From assembly GCA_022839625.1 (NCBI GenBank), contig JALHJL010000005.1, positions 1 through 64,000 on the forward strand: a stretch of 64,000 bases of DNA. The letters are read 5' to 3'. Positions 37,877 to 46,502 of the stretch are shown one piece after another (within the stretch, counting starts at the first letter, position 1; each line of letters opens with the position of its first letter). The notes below the pieces were generated by a model that searched no databases, had not been told where the DNA came from, and was given only the letters and a program-made list of their open reading frames with translations. A program made the position numbers and the translations under genes. The DNA is from Phycisphaerales bacterium (GTDB lineage: Bacteria > Planctomycetota > Phycisphaerae > UBA1845 > Fen-1342).

Positions 37877-38863
37877 TCACAGCGACTCTTCGGGCCCGGT
37901 GCTTTGCGCGGTCTGGTCACCCGGCGCGGATCGGTCGCCCGCGGCGGAGAGCCCCCGGCAAGCCGCGAGCAATTCGCCGCTTGGCACCTGGTAGCCGCGG
38001 ACGGTCGGCGGCGCAGCCGCCTCGGGGTGCTTGATCTGCACCTCCAGAAGGAACGCCTGCACGCGCTTGGCCAACCGCGGGTCGAGCCGGGCAGAGGCCA
38101 CCACCAGCACATCGGGCAGGGCGACCGTCCGGGCGATGACCCTCAGCCGGTCCGGGTCGGCGTCGGAAGGGTCGGCGCCCTGCGCTGGCAACGCCTCCCA
38201 ATCCGCTTCGTCGATGAAACCGGCCGCCGCGCTCCCGCTTGTGATCGCACGCACCACCGCGCCCGCGTCGGGCAGGTGACGCAACGCGCCGGGCACCGGC
38301 AGCAGGTCCAGCGCCAGGTCGCCCTTCTGCACTCCGCCGGCTTCGAGCAGACGCAGCGCGGCGTGATGCGCGCGGCTGTCCCCGGCGGGGCCGAAGGCGA
38401 CGATGCGGCCGCGCAAGTCGGACACGCCGCGCACGTCGGAATCCTCGCGGACCAGCAGCACAGCGCTGCGCCCGGCACGGTCCCGGCTATCCACCGACAC
38501 GGCCAGAACATTGAGCGGCCCGCATTTTGACAGGCTCGCGTACTGCGCCGGCGTGACCACCGCCACGTCGTACCAGCCGCTTCCCAGGGAGGAATCCGCC
38601 TGGAATGGGAGGCAGACGTCGATGGCGACGGGCCGCCCAACGTGTTCCGCGAGGGCAACCTGGAACGGCGTGTAGGATGGAAACGGATTCAGGGTACGCA
38701 CGACGAGCGCTGTGGGCTGGTCCGCCACGAGCGCCACGGACAACGGCCGTTTCTCCAGGCCGATCAGATTGAGGAAGCGAGCTCCGGCGCTCTGGCAGCC
38801 GGCCAACAACGTGGCGCCGGCGACAAGCACGATCAACGTCGAGAGTGTTGCGCTCCGTCGCAT
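37877..38863 (-). CDS. Periplasmic-binding-type lipoprotein (PhnD/SsuA-like)
   Basis: 328 residues from the ATG at 38863, with AAGGAGTG upstream. A lipoprotein signal ends LLAGC (residues 19-23). The body resembles type-2 substrate-binding proteins: LNPFPSYTPFQVALAEHVGR, SGWYDVAVVTPAQYASLSKC, RGVSDLRGRIVAFGPAGDSR, HHAALRLLEAGGV. The pattern of an A-H-H-A-A box after a GPAGDSR turn is that of PhnD-like (phosphonate) binding proteins. No transporter permease or ATPase lies next to it. It follows pyrK by 20 bases on the same strand. Confidence 0.72.
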   Translation of the reverse strand: MRRSATLSTLIVLVAGATLLAGCQSAGARFLNLIGLEKRPLSVALVADQPTALVVRTLNPFPSYTPFQVALAEHVGRPVAIDVCLPFQADSSLGSGWYDVAVVTPAQYASLSKCGPLNVLAVSVDSRDRAGRSAVLLVREDSDVRGVSDLRGRIVAFGPAGDSRAHHAALRLLEAGGVQKGDLALDLLPVPGALRHLPDAGAVVRAITSGSAAAGFIDEADWEALPAQGADPSDADPDRLRVIARTVALPDVLVVASARLDPRLAKRVQAFLLEVQIKHPEAAAPPTVRGYQVPSGELLAACRGLSAAGDRSAPGDQTAQSTGPEESL

Positions 38864-38883
38864 GGGACACTCCTTGTGGCTCA

Positions 38884-39864
38884 TTATGCCGGCGCCTTGC
38901 CCCCGTCGTCGAGTAGTTCGTCGCGCGAAAACACAGGGCCGTCGGTGCAGGCCAGTGCCCAGCGCCAACCCGCCGCCTGGTTCGCATCGCGCACGCGCAC
39001 CACACACGACAAGCACGTCCCGATCCCGCAGCCCATGACGCGCTCGATGCACAACTGGCACCGCAGTCCGAGCTGCCGGGTCTGCTGTGCGACGGCCCAC
39101 AACATGGCCTGCGGCCCGCAGGCACACACCATCGCGGGTGCGCCCCGGCCGGCGCGTCGGCTGTGCCAGGCCCGCAGCGCTGCGGTCACCATCCCTGGCA
39201 GCCCCGCGCTCCCGTCATCCGTCGTCACGATCGCCGGATAGCGCGCGGCGCCCGGCAGATCGACGCACACGCGGGCCGTGCCGTCCGTCGCGGGCTCGCT
39301 CGAGAGACGGACCGGAAGCAGGTCGCGGCTGGCGGCCCCGAAGATCGCGGTCACGTCTGTACGGCCGGCCTCGTGCAAGCGGCGTGCGAGATATAGCAGC
39401 GGCGGGATGCCTACGCCGCCCCCGACCAATACGAGCGGAACGTCCGGCGGCGGAATTGCGAACCCGCGCCCGAGGGGGCCGGTCAAATTCACGGTGTCCG
39501 TGGGCCGGAGATGCGCGAGCCAGCGCGTTCCCATGCCGACCGTGCGCGAGATGATCCGCAGCCCGGCCGCGCCGTCGGAGTGTTGCCAGCGATCGGCAAT
39601 ACTGAAAGGTCGTCGCAGGAACGGCTGCGACGAGGCGAACTGCCGGTCTGAAATCGACGGAAAGCCGTCCGCGGGCCAATCGGCCTCGATCGGTTCGGTC
39701 GGGCCGGATTCGCAGCAGCGCAGTTGCACAAACTGGCCCGGTTCGCTGGCTGGAAAGCCCGGGACCGCCAGGTCGATCGCGACGTGGTCGCGGCAGATCG
39801 GGTCGCAGCGCAGGACGGGCACATCGACGGCACAGCGTGTTTCCGTTCCGACTACTTCTGGCAT
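38884..39864 (-). CDS. pyrK: Dihydroorotate dehydrogenase electron-transfer subunit (PyrK-like)
   Basis: 326 residues from the ATG at 39864; the frame opens earlier, but the conserved part starts after MPEVVGTETRC. FAD-binding barrel: GQFVQLRCC, then FLRRPFSIADRW. NAD-binding part: GPLGRGFAIPPPDVPLVLVG and GGVGIPPLLYLARRLHEAG. The C-terminal [2Fe-2S] loop has CIERVMGCGIGTCLSCVVRV and a further cysteine in WALACTDGPVF. PyrK passes electrons from dihydroorotate dehydrogenase B to NAD in pyrimidine synthesis. pyrD is not adjacent; a binding lipoprotein gene follows after 20 bases. Confidence 0.88.
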   Translation of the reverse strand: MPEVVGTETRCAVDVPVLRCDPICRDHVAIDLAVPGFPASEPGQFVQLRCCESGPTEPIEADWPADGFPSISDRQFASSQPFLRRPFSIADRWQHSDGAAGLRIISRTVGMGTRWLAHLRPTDTVNLTGPLGRGFAIPPPDVPLVLVGGGVGIPPLLYLARRLHEAGRTDVTAIFGAASRDLLPVRLSSEPATDGTARVCVDLPGAARYPAIVTTDDGSAGLPGMVTAALRAWHSRRAGRGAPAMVCACGPQAMLWAVAQQTRQLGLRCQLCIERVMGCGIGTCLSCVVRVRDANQAAGWRWALACTDGPVFSRDELLDDGGKAPA

Positions 39865-39978
39865 GCACTGCCTCGACTCGTGCTCCCGCGCACTATACCA
39901 TGCGGATGCGAGCCGGGTTGCATGGACACGTCTTGCGGTGCAGGCAGTTGACGGTTGAAGTCCGCGGCGACGAGGTGC

Positions 39979-40023
39979 AAAAAAAGCTTCCGGAACCAAA
40001 CCTGCACGGTCGATCCCGGAAGC
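39979..40023 (-). terminator. Rho-independent terminator of the small RNA candidate
   Basis: An 8-bp perfect GC-rich stem (GCTTCCGG with CCGGAAGC, 22-base loop) directly followed on the minus strand by seven T residues. This is the clearest T-tract terminator I found in the window. Confidence 0.65.
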
Positions 40024-40085
40024 GCGCCACGGCTAGAACAGCCGCAAAATCCAAGGTTTTGAGTGGGCAGGCGATCCTACCCGAC
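39979..40085 (-). ncRNA. Candidate small RNA of about 107 nt with its own promoter and terminator
   Basis: On the minus strand a good sigma-70 promoter (40092-40120) predicts a start near 40085. The transcript would run through a CGGCT / AGCCG hairpin (about 40033-40047). It would end at a stem CCGGAAGC / GCTTCCGG (40016-40023 and 39986-39993) followed by seven U residues (39979-39985). No start codon or open frame lies within. The sequence is not recognisable as SRP RNA, 6S, tmRNA or RNase P RNA. The next minus-strand gene upstream ends more than 600 bases away, so this terminator has no other obvious client. Confidence 0.55.
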
Positions 40086-40091
40086 ACCGGG

Positions 40092-40120
40092 ACTATAACA
40101 GATCACCCTGGCCCTGTCCA
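40092..40120 (-). promoter_or_regulatory. Sigma-70 promoter for the small RNA candidate
   Basis: Minus strand: TGGACA (40115-40120), 17-base spacer, TATAGT (40092-40097). Each hexamer matches 5 of 6 consensus bases. Confidence 0.65.
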
Positions 40121-40147
40121 CCAAAAGGGCGCCATTTGTCCGTCGCG

Positions 40148-40176
40148 TTGAAATATCTGTAACGCTATGTATATAA
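40148..40176 (+). promoter_or_regulatory. Probable promoter of the Nudix gene
   Basis: TTGAAA (40148-40153) followed by an AT-rich TATATAA stretch at 40170-40176 (spacer 16-17). It is divergent from the small RNA promoter and lies about 160 bases before the Nudix start. Confidence 0.5.
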
Positions 40177-40332
40177 ACGATTTAGAGACGCACATGTTGC
40201 GGGCCAGACACATTCGGACGCCTCCGGGAGCGGTTTCGGACAAGCGCACGGATCGGGCCGCCTGATGGTCCCTTCGGCTGTGGGTTCGACTGGCCGCGCG
40301 AGTCATCCACGGCGTGCCAAGGAGTACGCGAT

Positions 40333-40752
40333 TTGTCTCGACCGATGCATGAGATCGCGCTCGCGCTCGTCTACCGCGGCCACACATGGTTGGTCGCGAA
40401 GCGCTCGGCCGCCGCGCATCTCGGCGGGTGTTGGGAGTTCCCGGGCGGCAAGCGCCTGCCACACGAGGACCCCACGCACGCCGCGCTCCGCGAGCTCGAT
40501 GAAGAGTGCGCAGTGCGCGCCTGTCCACGGCACGTGCTGGAACCTGTGACGTGGGAGTACCCGGACCGCGTAGTGCGCATCACGCCCGTGATCTGCGGCT
40601 GGGAGGCGGGCGAGCCGTCGGCCCGTGGGAATGTGGCCTGCCGCTGGGTTGACGCCGCGGAACTGCGACGCCTCGACATGCCGCCCGCGAACGCCGAGAT
40701 CATCCGTGCCGCGCTCGAATGGCACGCGCGACACGTCGCGCCATCCGCCTGA
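40333..40752 (+). CDS. Nudix hydrolase (MutT-like)
   Basis: 139 residues from the TTG at 40333, chosen because AAGGAG lies 8 bases upstream; an in-frame ATG at 40345 is the alternative. The Nudix box is nearly perfect: GGKRLPHEDPTHAALRELDE then EC, i.e. G-x5-E-x7-RE-x2-EE, with Cys in place of the final Gly. WEFPGGK before it is typical of MutT-type 8-oxo-dGTP diphosphatases. WEYPDRVVRITPVICGWEAG follows, as in MutT. It likely cleanses oxidised nucleotides. It is convergent with the TPR gene. Confidence 0.88.
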   Translation: MSRPMHEIALALVYRGHTWLVAKRSAAAHLGGCWEFPGGKRLPHEDPTHAALRELDEECAVRACPRHVLEPVTWEYPDRVVRITPVICGWEAGEPSARGNVACRWVDAAELRRLDMPPANAEIIRAALEWHARHVAPSA

Positions 40753-40767
40753 AGCCGGCGTCGGCGG

Positions 40768-42393
40768 TCACGTGCCGCCGGCTCTCCACCGCTCGAGTTC
40801 CGCGCGCAGCTCCTGCTCCTCGCGCAGCTCGAGGACGTGGGCGATGTCGATGGCCTCCTGGAGTGCCACGAGCGCCTTCTCGCGCCGGCCGAGTTGCATG
40901 CGGGCGCTGGCAATCTCGCGCAGACACGTGAATTGGCCGGCCAGGTCGTCGGTCGTGCGGACCTGCTCGTACGCCAGCTCGAACTGGGCCAACGATTCCT
41001 CGTGCAGGGCCATCTCCCGGTAGATTTCGCCCACAATCATCCGCACCGAGGGTTTGGAGGTTTCGTCCGCCAGCGCCAGGCAGCGGGTGGCGGCGTCGAG
41101 CGCCTCCGGGGCGCGCCCTGCGTTGCGATACCACTGCCCGAGGTAGAGCCAGGCGGTCGCTTGGTGGCGGCGCGATCCGAGCTGATCGGCCAGGGCCAGC
41201 GCGCGCTGGTGCATGCGCAGCGCCGGTTCCGGCTGATCGAGGCGTTCGTAGATTAGGGCGAGCTTGTTGGCCGCGGGCAGGCCGGCAATGATGTCCCCCA
41301 TCGCATCCAGGGCGTCGACCAGCAGACTCTGCCATTCCGCGGCCCTTCGCAGGCACTCGCGGATATACGTGGCGCGGGCTTGCGCGGGAAGCTCAGGTGT
41401 CTCGGGCGGCGTGCGCAACAGGTACGAGTCGCACAGGGCGGTCATCGCCGCGAGCTGGCCGTAGCGGTCGCCGTGCTCGAACGCGACCAGCAGGGCCGTC
41501 TCCGCGCGCGTTGCGGCGGCTTCGGAGGCGCCGTCGGCCTGTGCCAGCAACGACTGCCCGAACTCGGCGCGGACGCGATCGAACGGGTCGCTCTCGAAAC
41601 GCGCCAGATCGCCGAGGGCGCGCAGGCGGCGCCCGGACGAACCGCGCCCCGACGGTCCCAACTGCATCTCCACTTGCGCCAAGACCGCCAGTGCGGGGCG
41701 AAACCGCCGGTCCGTGTCGAGCGATTGCATGGCGTACCGCAGCGCGTCGCGAGATCGCTCCGCGCGCTGGGCCGTCAGCGCGAGCGCGTAGTACTCGACG
41801 GTGGTGGTCGTGTGGCTCGCCGGCGCGAACAGCTTCTCGCGCAGCTCCGGCGGCAGGTCGCTCTGGCCAAGGACATCGAGTGCCCAGCGCGTGGCCTCGT
41901 CGAGCGTCTGGAACAGGCGCGCCGCCGGAAACGTCGCCTGCCGGGCCGGGGGGGCCGGATCGCGCAGGCCGCTGAGCGTCAGCTCCAGCGCGGCGGCGTT
42001 GTCGGGTCCGCGGCAGCAGCCGGTCAGCAGGAACTCGGCGCCCAGGCCACGCACCACGTCGGGCCACGGGGTTGCCGCCTCGCCAGGATCCGAAAGCTCA
42101 CTGCGGGCTTGGTACAGCCGTAGCGTCGGAACGACGACCAGGCCGGGCACGCGCTGGAGCCGCCGCGCGAGCAGTTCCTCCAGGGCGACGGCAATCCACG
42201 CATCGCGGGGATCACCGTCCGCGTCCGCCTGGAATCCGACGACGGCCAGCCGGGGCCGGGCATCGACGGCGGCCGGCCGGGACGCAACCGCAGACGGCGG
42301 GTCCTGGGCCGCCGCGGGCAGGGCGACCGCGAGCAGCACGGCGATGACGTTCGCCGCAACCACGGCGCCGGGCTCGGATTGTCGCGTTGTCAC
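40768..42393 (-). CDS. Exported TolB/CsgG-like N-domain protein with TPR repeats
   Basis: 541 residues from the GTG at 42393 (GGAGG lies 13 bases upstream). A signal peptide is seen (VVAANVIAVLLAVALPAAAQ). Residues about 45-150 resemble the N-terminal domain of TolB/FlgO/CsgG-like exported proteins: RLAVVGFQADADGDPRDAWI, VALEELLARRLQRVPGLVVV, LGAEFLLTGC. The second half is a chain of TPR-like helices (ALRMHQRALALADQLGSRRH; EALDAATRCLALADETSKP; LREIASARMQLGRREKALVA). It is probably a periplasmic scaffold. Convergent with the Nudix gene. Confidence 0.7.
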   Translation of the reverse strand: MTTRQSEPGAVVAANVIAVLLAVALPAAAQDPPSAVASRPAAVDARPRLAVVGFQADADGDPRDAWIAVALEELLARRLQRVPGLVVVPTLRLYQARSELSDPGEAATPWPDVVRGLGAEFLLTGCCRGPDNAAALELTLSGLRDPAPPARQATFPAARLFQTLDEATRWALDVLGQSDLPPELREKLFAPASHTTTTVEYYALALTAQRAERSRDALRYAMQSLDTDRRFRPALAVLAQVEMQLGPSGRGSSGRRLRALGDLARFESDPFDRVRAEFGQSLLAQADGASEAAATRAETALLVAFEHGDRYGQLAAMTALCDSYLLRTPPETPELPAQARATYIRECLRRAAEWQSLLVDALDAMGDIIAGLPAANKLALIYERLDQPEPALRMHQRALALADQLGSRRHQATAWLYLGQWYRNAGRAPEALDAATRCLALADETSKPSVRMIVGEIYREMALHEESLAQFELAYEQVRTTDDLAGQFTCLREIASARMQLGRREKALVALQEAIDIAHVLELREEQELRAELERWRAGGT

Positions 42394-42569
42394 GCTGACG
42401 AGGGAACCTCCAGCCAGTCGGTTCGGTGCTCCAGCGATCGTCAAGGACCGCAACGGGAACTGCGAAGCGGTGGCAGTATATCACGAAACGCGTCTGACAC
42501 CCGGCCGAAAACAGGAATCGCCTCGCGCACCAGCGGACCGGCGGCCAGCGTCCGCGCTCACCGGAAGTA

Positions 42570-44153
42570 TCAGCTCTCCTTCTCGATTTGCGCCCCGGCG
42601 CCGCCCATTGCGGCGTGCATGATCCGCTCCTGAGTGGCGATCCGACGGTCCAGCTCCGCCACGATCCGCCCGCGGTGCAATACGAGGATGCGGTCCGCCA
42701 GCGCGAGCAACTCCGGCAACTCGCTGGTAATCAGCAGGATTCCGAGTCCGGCGCCGGTCAGTTCGCCCAGCAAGGCGTAGATGTCGGCTTTCGCCGCCAC
42801 GTCGATTCCACGCGTCGGCTCGTCGAGCAGCAGTACCGTGGGTTCTGTCAGCAACCAGCGGGCCAGCAGGACTTTCTGCTGGTTGCCGCCGGAGAGCGCC
42901 GCGGCTTCCACGCGCAGGGAGGGGGCTTGCAGGTTCAAGCGCTCCAGGACGGGGGCGGCGCGCGTCAGCTCACGTTGCGGGCTGGTTACGCTCCAGCGCG
43001 TGCAGCGGGGGAGGGTCGCCAGGCTCACGTTGTGCAGCACCGACATGGGCAGCACGAGCCCGCTGACTTTGCGGTCGTTGGTGAGCAGCGCGACCCCATG
43101 CCGCAGGGCTTCGCCCGGGTTCGGGTTTGCCAGCCGCCGCCCGTTCACCCAGATTCGTCCGCCCGGAGCGGCGTCGTAGCGGCCAAAGATGGCGCCCAGC
43201 AACTCGCTGGCCCCCGAGCCCATCAGACCGGCCAGACCCACGATCTCGCCGGCATGCACGCGCAGGCTCGCGTCGCGGATGACCCATTGGCCGCTGCCGG
43301 CGGCGCGCAGGCTCAAGCCCTCGACGCGCAGCCGCTCGGGACCGGGCGCCGCCGGGTGCCGCGGTGCTTGCTGCTCGATGCTCCGGCCGACCATCCAGCG
43401 CACGAGCCGGTCCTGCGGAAGATCGGCGACGGCCGCCGTACCGATATGCCGCCCGTCGCGCAGCACCGTGACGCGGTCGGCCAGGGCGTAGATCTCGTCC
43501 ATCTTGTGGGAGATATAGACCACGCCGACCCCCTGGCTGCGCAACTGGCGGATCACGCGGAAGAGCTGCCGGGAATCGGCGTCCGACAGGGCGCTGGTGG
43601 GCTCGTCCATGACGAGGATTTCCGCCCGGCGCGAGAGTGCCCGGCCGATCTCCACGAGTTGCTGGGCGGCGATGGGCAGCCGGGCGACTGGCTGGGTTAC
43701 GTCCAACGTGAGACCCAGTTCCTCGCCCAGAACGCGGCGTGCGGCATTCTCCATCGCCCGGCGGTCAAGCCCACCCCAGCGACGGACCGGCTCACGGCCG
43801 AGCGAGATGTTCTCCGCGACCGACAGGTGCGGAATCAGCGACAGTTCCTGGTGGATGACCGCCAGGCCGTGGCGTTCCGCGTCGCGCGGCCCCGAGAAAC
43901 GCACCGCGCGGCCGCGAAACAGAATCCGTCCTTGGTGGTCGCAATGCACGCCCGCCAGGATCTTGATGAGCGTGCTCTTGCCCGCCCCGTTCTCGCCCAC
44001 CAGGGCGTGAATCTCCCCGGCGTGCAAAGCGAAATCCACGCCGTGCAGGACCTCGACCCCGGAGAACGCTTTGCGGATGTTCAGCATTTGCAGGAGTGGG
44101 ATATGATTTGTTGTCGAGCGGGTCGGCGGTGGCTCGTCGGGAGCGATCACCAC
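42570..44153 (-). CDS. Sugar ABC transporter ATP-binding protein, RbsA/MglA type
   Basis: 527 residues from the GTG at 44153; no start has a good ribosome site, and the ATG at 44087 (MLNIRKAFSGVEVLHG) is a strong alternative. Two fused ABC domains are present. The first has a full Walker A (GENGAGKST), VIHQELSLIPHLSVAENI, LPIAAQQLVEIGRAL and Walker B ILVMDEPTSAL. The second has the usual degenerate P-loop (GLMGSGASEL), LSGGNQQKVLLARWLL and VLLLDEPTRGIDV. This is the architecture of ribose, galactose and xylose importers. No permease or sugar-binding protein gene flanks it, so its partners must be elsewhere. Confidence 0.92.
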   Translation of the reverse strand: MVIAPDEPPPTRSTTNHIPLLQMLNIRKAFSGVEVLHGVDFALHAGEIHALVGENGAGKSTLIKILAGVHCDHQGRILFRGRAVRFSGPRDAERHGLAVIHQELSLIPHLSVAENISLGREPVRRWGGLDRRAMENAARRVLGEELGLTLDVTQPVARLPIAAQQLVEIGRALSRRAEILVMDEPTSALSDADSRQLFRVIRQLRSQGVGVVYISHKMDEIYALADRVTVLRDGRHIGTAAVADLPQDRLVRWMVGRSIEQQAPRHPAAPGPERLRVEGLSLRAAGSGQWVIRDASLRVHAGEIVGLAGLMGSGASELLGAIFGRYDAAPGGRIWVNGRRLANPNPGEALRHGVALLTNDRKVSGLVLPMSVLHNVSLATLPRCTRWSVTSPQRELTRAAPVLERLNLQAPSLRVEAAALSGGNQQKVLLARWLLTEPTVLLLDEPTRGIDVAAKADIYALLGELTGAGLGILLITSELPELLALADRILVLHRGRIVAELDRRIATQERIMHAAMGGAGAQIEKES

Positions 44154-44213
44154 GGCACGCTACCGCCCTGAGCACAGGGTTGGCAAGGTTGCCGCCTCGC
44201 AACGGCCGGCCGC

Positions 44214-44241
44214 TTGAGTTCACCGGGCGGGCGTGTATAAG
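44214..44241 (+). promoter_or_regulatory. Promoter of the redoxin-TPR operon
   Basis: TTGAGT (44214-44219), 16-base spacer, TATAAG (44236-44241). The start point would be about 25 bases before the ATG at 44274, leaving room for the GGAGGT ribosome site. Confidence 0.55.
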
Positions 44242-44273
44242 AGGCGTCCGTACGGCGTGCGCGGAGGTAAACG

Positions 44274-45512
44274 ATGCGAACAACCGTATTTGTGATCGTC
44301 GGTGCGGCGTTGGCCTGTGCGGTGGCGGCACACGCCGATCCGAAGATCGGCAGCTATGCGCCCGACATCGAGGCCAAGGAATGGCTGAACACCGATGGGG
44401 GCGAGCCGCTCTCGCTCGCCGAGTGCCGCGGCATGGTGGTCGTGCTGTTCTGCTGGGTCACGTGGCACCCCGGCGGCGAGCAGGTCATGCCCCTGATGGC
44501 CACGCTGCACAACTCGGGCTTCGGCCGGCGGTCCGGGGCCTTCATCATTGGCGTGACGGACGCCGAGCGCAAACGCGTGGAGGAGATGTTGCAGAAGGAG
44601 AAGGTATTTTTCCCGATCGCCACGGAGGCGAAGAAGACCTTCGAGGATTACAAGCTGACGACATTCCCGCGGGTCGTCATCCTGGACCCCGGCGGCAAGG
44701 TAGCGTGGGTGGGCTGGCCGGGTGAGAAGGGCGGGCAGGGGCTCATCAGCGAAGTCGGGAAGGTCATCAACGAGACTCCGCCCACGCGCACGCACCCCGA
44801 AGAAGCCGTCAAGGTCGAGGCGTATCTCCGGCAGGGCCGGCAGGCGCTGCGGGAGGAGCGGTATCAGGATGCCTTTCGGGCCGCCACCAACGCGGTCGAA
44901 CGGGCTCTGCTCGGGGACGAGCTGCGCAGCCGCAGCCAGGAGATGCTCGATCTAGTGATGGTGCTCGGGCGCGACAGGCTCGCCCGGGCCGAACAAGCGG
45001 CCTTTGAGCAGGATTTCGAGGACGCCGTCAGCATTTTGTTGGAAGTGCAGCAGGAGTTCCGCGGCACGGAGGTGGCGCGCTCCGCCCGCAAACGGCTGGA
45101 GGCACTGAAGAAGACCGCCCCGGAAGTCGCCGAGCTCGTCCAGCGACAGGAAAGTGCCGGGCAAGCGGAGACGATCCTGGCATCCGCTATGGACCTGGTG
45201 CGCGACCGGAAGTTTGGCTCGGCCTACGAGAAGCTGGAGCAGATCGTCGAGGCCTATGGAACGACGGAGACCGCGGGCAAAGCGCAGACCCTGCTCGAGC
45301 GGATGCGGACTCACGAAGGGATCATGGGGTACGTACGCGACCATCTGGCCCGCCGCGAGTGCAGTACGCTCCTGTTCCAGGCCCGGGCGTACGAACAGAC
45401 CGGGCAGATCAGCAAAGCCCGCGAGTTGTACCGCGAAGTCATCGACAAACATCCGGAAACGACCTACGCGGACCAGGCGGCCGAGCGACTGATGCGGCTG
45501 CCCCGGCCGTAG
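44274..45512 (+). CDS. Exported redoxin-fold protein without active-site cysteines, with TPR tail
   Basis: 412 residues with GGAGGT before the ATG and a signal peptide (residues 1-22, cleavage near AAHA). Residues 25-165 are a TlpA/AhpC-like thioredoxin fold: IGSYAPDIEAKEWLNTDG, GMVVVLFCWVTWHPGGEQVM, LTTFPRVVILDPGGKVAWVG. The CxxC of redoxins is missing: Cys60 precedes WVTWHPGG, where WCPPC would be expected. So thiol redox chemistry is unlikely and a binding role is more plausible. Residues 185-410 are TPR-like helices (FEQDFEDAVSILLEVQQEFR; ISKARELYREVIDKHPETTY). First gene of a run with the DnaJ-like and two membrane proteins. Confidence 0.8.
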   Translation: MRTTVFVIVGAALACAVAAHADPKIGSYAPDIEAKEWLNTDGGEPLSLAECRGMVVVLFCWVTWHPGGEQVMPLMATLHNSGFGRRSGAFIIGVTDAERKRVEEMLQKEKVFFPIATEAKKTFEDYKLTTFPRVVILDPGGKVAWVGWPGEKGGQGLISEVGKVINETPPTRTHPEEAVKVEAYLRQGRQALREERYQDAFRAATNAVERALLGDELRSRSQEMLDLVMVLGRDRLARAEQAAFEQDFEDAVSILLEVQQEFRGTEVARSARKRLEALKKTAPEVAELVQRQESAGQAETILASAMDLVRDRKFGSAYEKLEQIVEAYGTTETAGKAQTLLERMRTHEGIMGYVRDHLARRECSTLLFQARAYEQTGQISKARELYREVIDKHPETTYADQAAERLMRLPRP

Positions 45513-45535
45513 CAACGCAGTCGGCAAGTCGGACT

Positions 45536-46492
45536 ATGAGCAATAGCAGGGACCCGTATGAAATCCTCGGCGTGAGCCGCACCGCAACGCAAGAGGAGAT
45601 CAAGAAGGCGTATCGTCGGCTGGCCAAGCAATATCACCCGGACCGGAACCCGAACGACAAGTCGGCCGAGCAGCGCTTCAAGGAAGTGCGCGCGGCTTAC
45701 GAGGTGCTCGGGGACGCGCAGCGCCGCGCCCAGTACGACCGCTTCGGGGCCGGCGGACCGGCACCGGATGTCCGCGCCTGGACGACCGGCCGCGGCGTGC
45801 GTTTCGACGACATGCCCTTCGACGTCGGGTCGATCGGCGGCCTGGGAGACCTGACCAGTATCCTCGAGCAGTTCTTCGTCCAGGGCAGCGGCGCACGGTC
45901 GCGGCGAAAAGCCGGGCCGCGCGCGGCGCGCCGCGCCGCACGCGGCGCGGACATCGAGCACAGCATCGAGCTTTCCTTTGAGGAAGCCGTCAAGGGCACG
46001 GTCCGGGAGGTCGTTCTGACCTCGAGCAACACGCGGGCGCCAAGCGAGCGCATCCAGTTCCGCATTCCGGCCGGAGTTCACGACGGGCAGCGCATCCGCA
46101 TCCGGGGCCAGGGACAGGAGGGTGCCGGAGGGCGGGGGGACCTGATGGTCCTCTGTCGAATCCGGCCCCATCCGTATTTCCGCCGCGAAGGCCAGGATAT
46201 CCTTCTCGATGTGCCGTTGACGTTCGCCGAGGCGGTGCTTGGTACGCAGATCGAGATTCCGACGCTCGACGGCGTCGCCGTGGTGAAGATCCCGCCGGGC
46301 ACGTCGAGTGGCACCCGGCTGCGCTTGCGGGGGCGAGGCGTCGCTGCACTTGGCGGCCAGCGCGGGGACATGTACGCCCTCGTGCACGTCCACGTGCCCA
46401 GGACCGTAACCGACCGGGCACGCGAACTGGTCACGGAGTTGGACCGCGAACTGAAGCAGCGCCCGCGTGAGGGCCTCGGTTGGGCCAAGTGA
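45536..46492 (+). CDS. DnaJ-family co-chaperone without zinc finger (CbpA-like)
   Basis: 318 residues. J-domain at residues 6-70 with the HPD motif at 34-36 (LAKQYHPDRNPNDKSAEQRF). A Gly/Phe-type linker holds a basic stretch (RSRRKAGPRAARRAARGA). Two DnaJ C-terminal beta domains follow: IEHSIELSFEEAVKGTVREV, then DGQRIRIRGQGQEGAGGRGD, DVPLTFAEAVLGTQIEIPTL and GTRLRLRGRG. The CxxCxGxG zinc finger of DnaJ is absent, so it is a type II J-protein that stimulates DnaK. It lies 23 bases after the redoxin-TPR gene. No dnaK or grpE is nearby. Confidence 0.92.
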   Translation: MSNSRDPYEILGVSRTATQEEIKKAYRRLAKQYHPDRNPNDKSAEQRFKEVRAAYEVLGDAQRRAQYDRFGAGGPAPDVRAWTTGRGVRFDDMPFDVGSIGGLGDLTSILEQFFVQGSGARSRRKAGPRAARRAARGADIEHSIELSFEEAVKGTVREVVLTSSNTRAPSERIQFRIPAGVHDGQRIRIRGQGQEGAGGRGDLMVLCRIRPHPYFRREGQDILLDVPLTFAEAVLGTQIEIPTLDGVAVVKIPPGTSSGTRLRLRGRGVAALGGQRGDMYALVHVHVPRTVTDRARELVTELDRELKQRPREGLGWAK

Positions 46493-46502
46493 GGAGCCGT
46501 TG

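Noticed and set aside
39979..40085. Small SRP RNA
   Set aside because: TTCCGGAAGC recalls the SRP loop, but the conserved GGUCAGG and GGAAGCAGCC parts are absent, and the match is the terminator stem.
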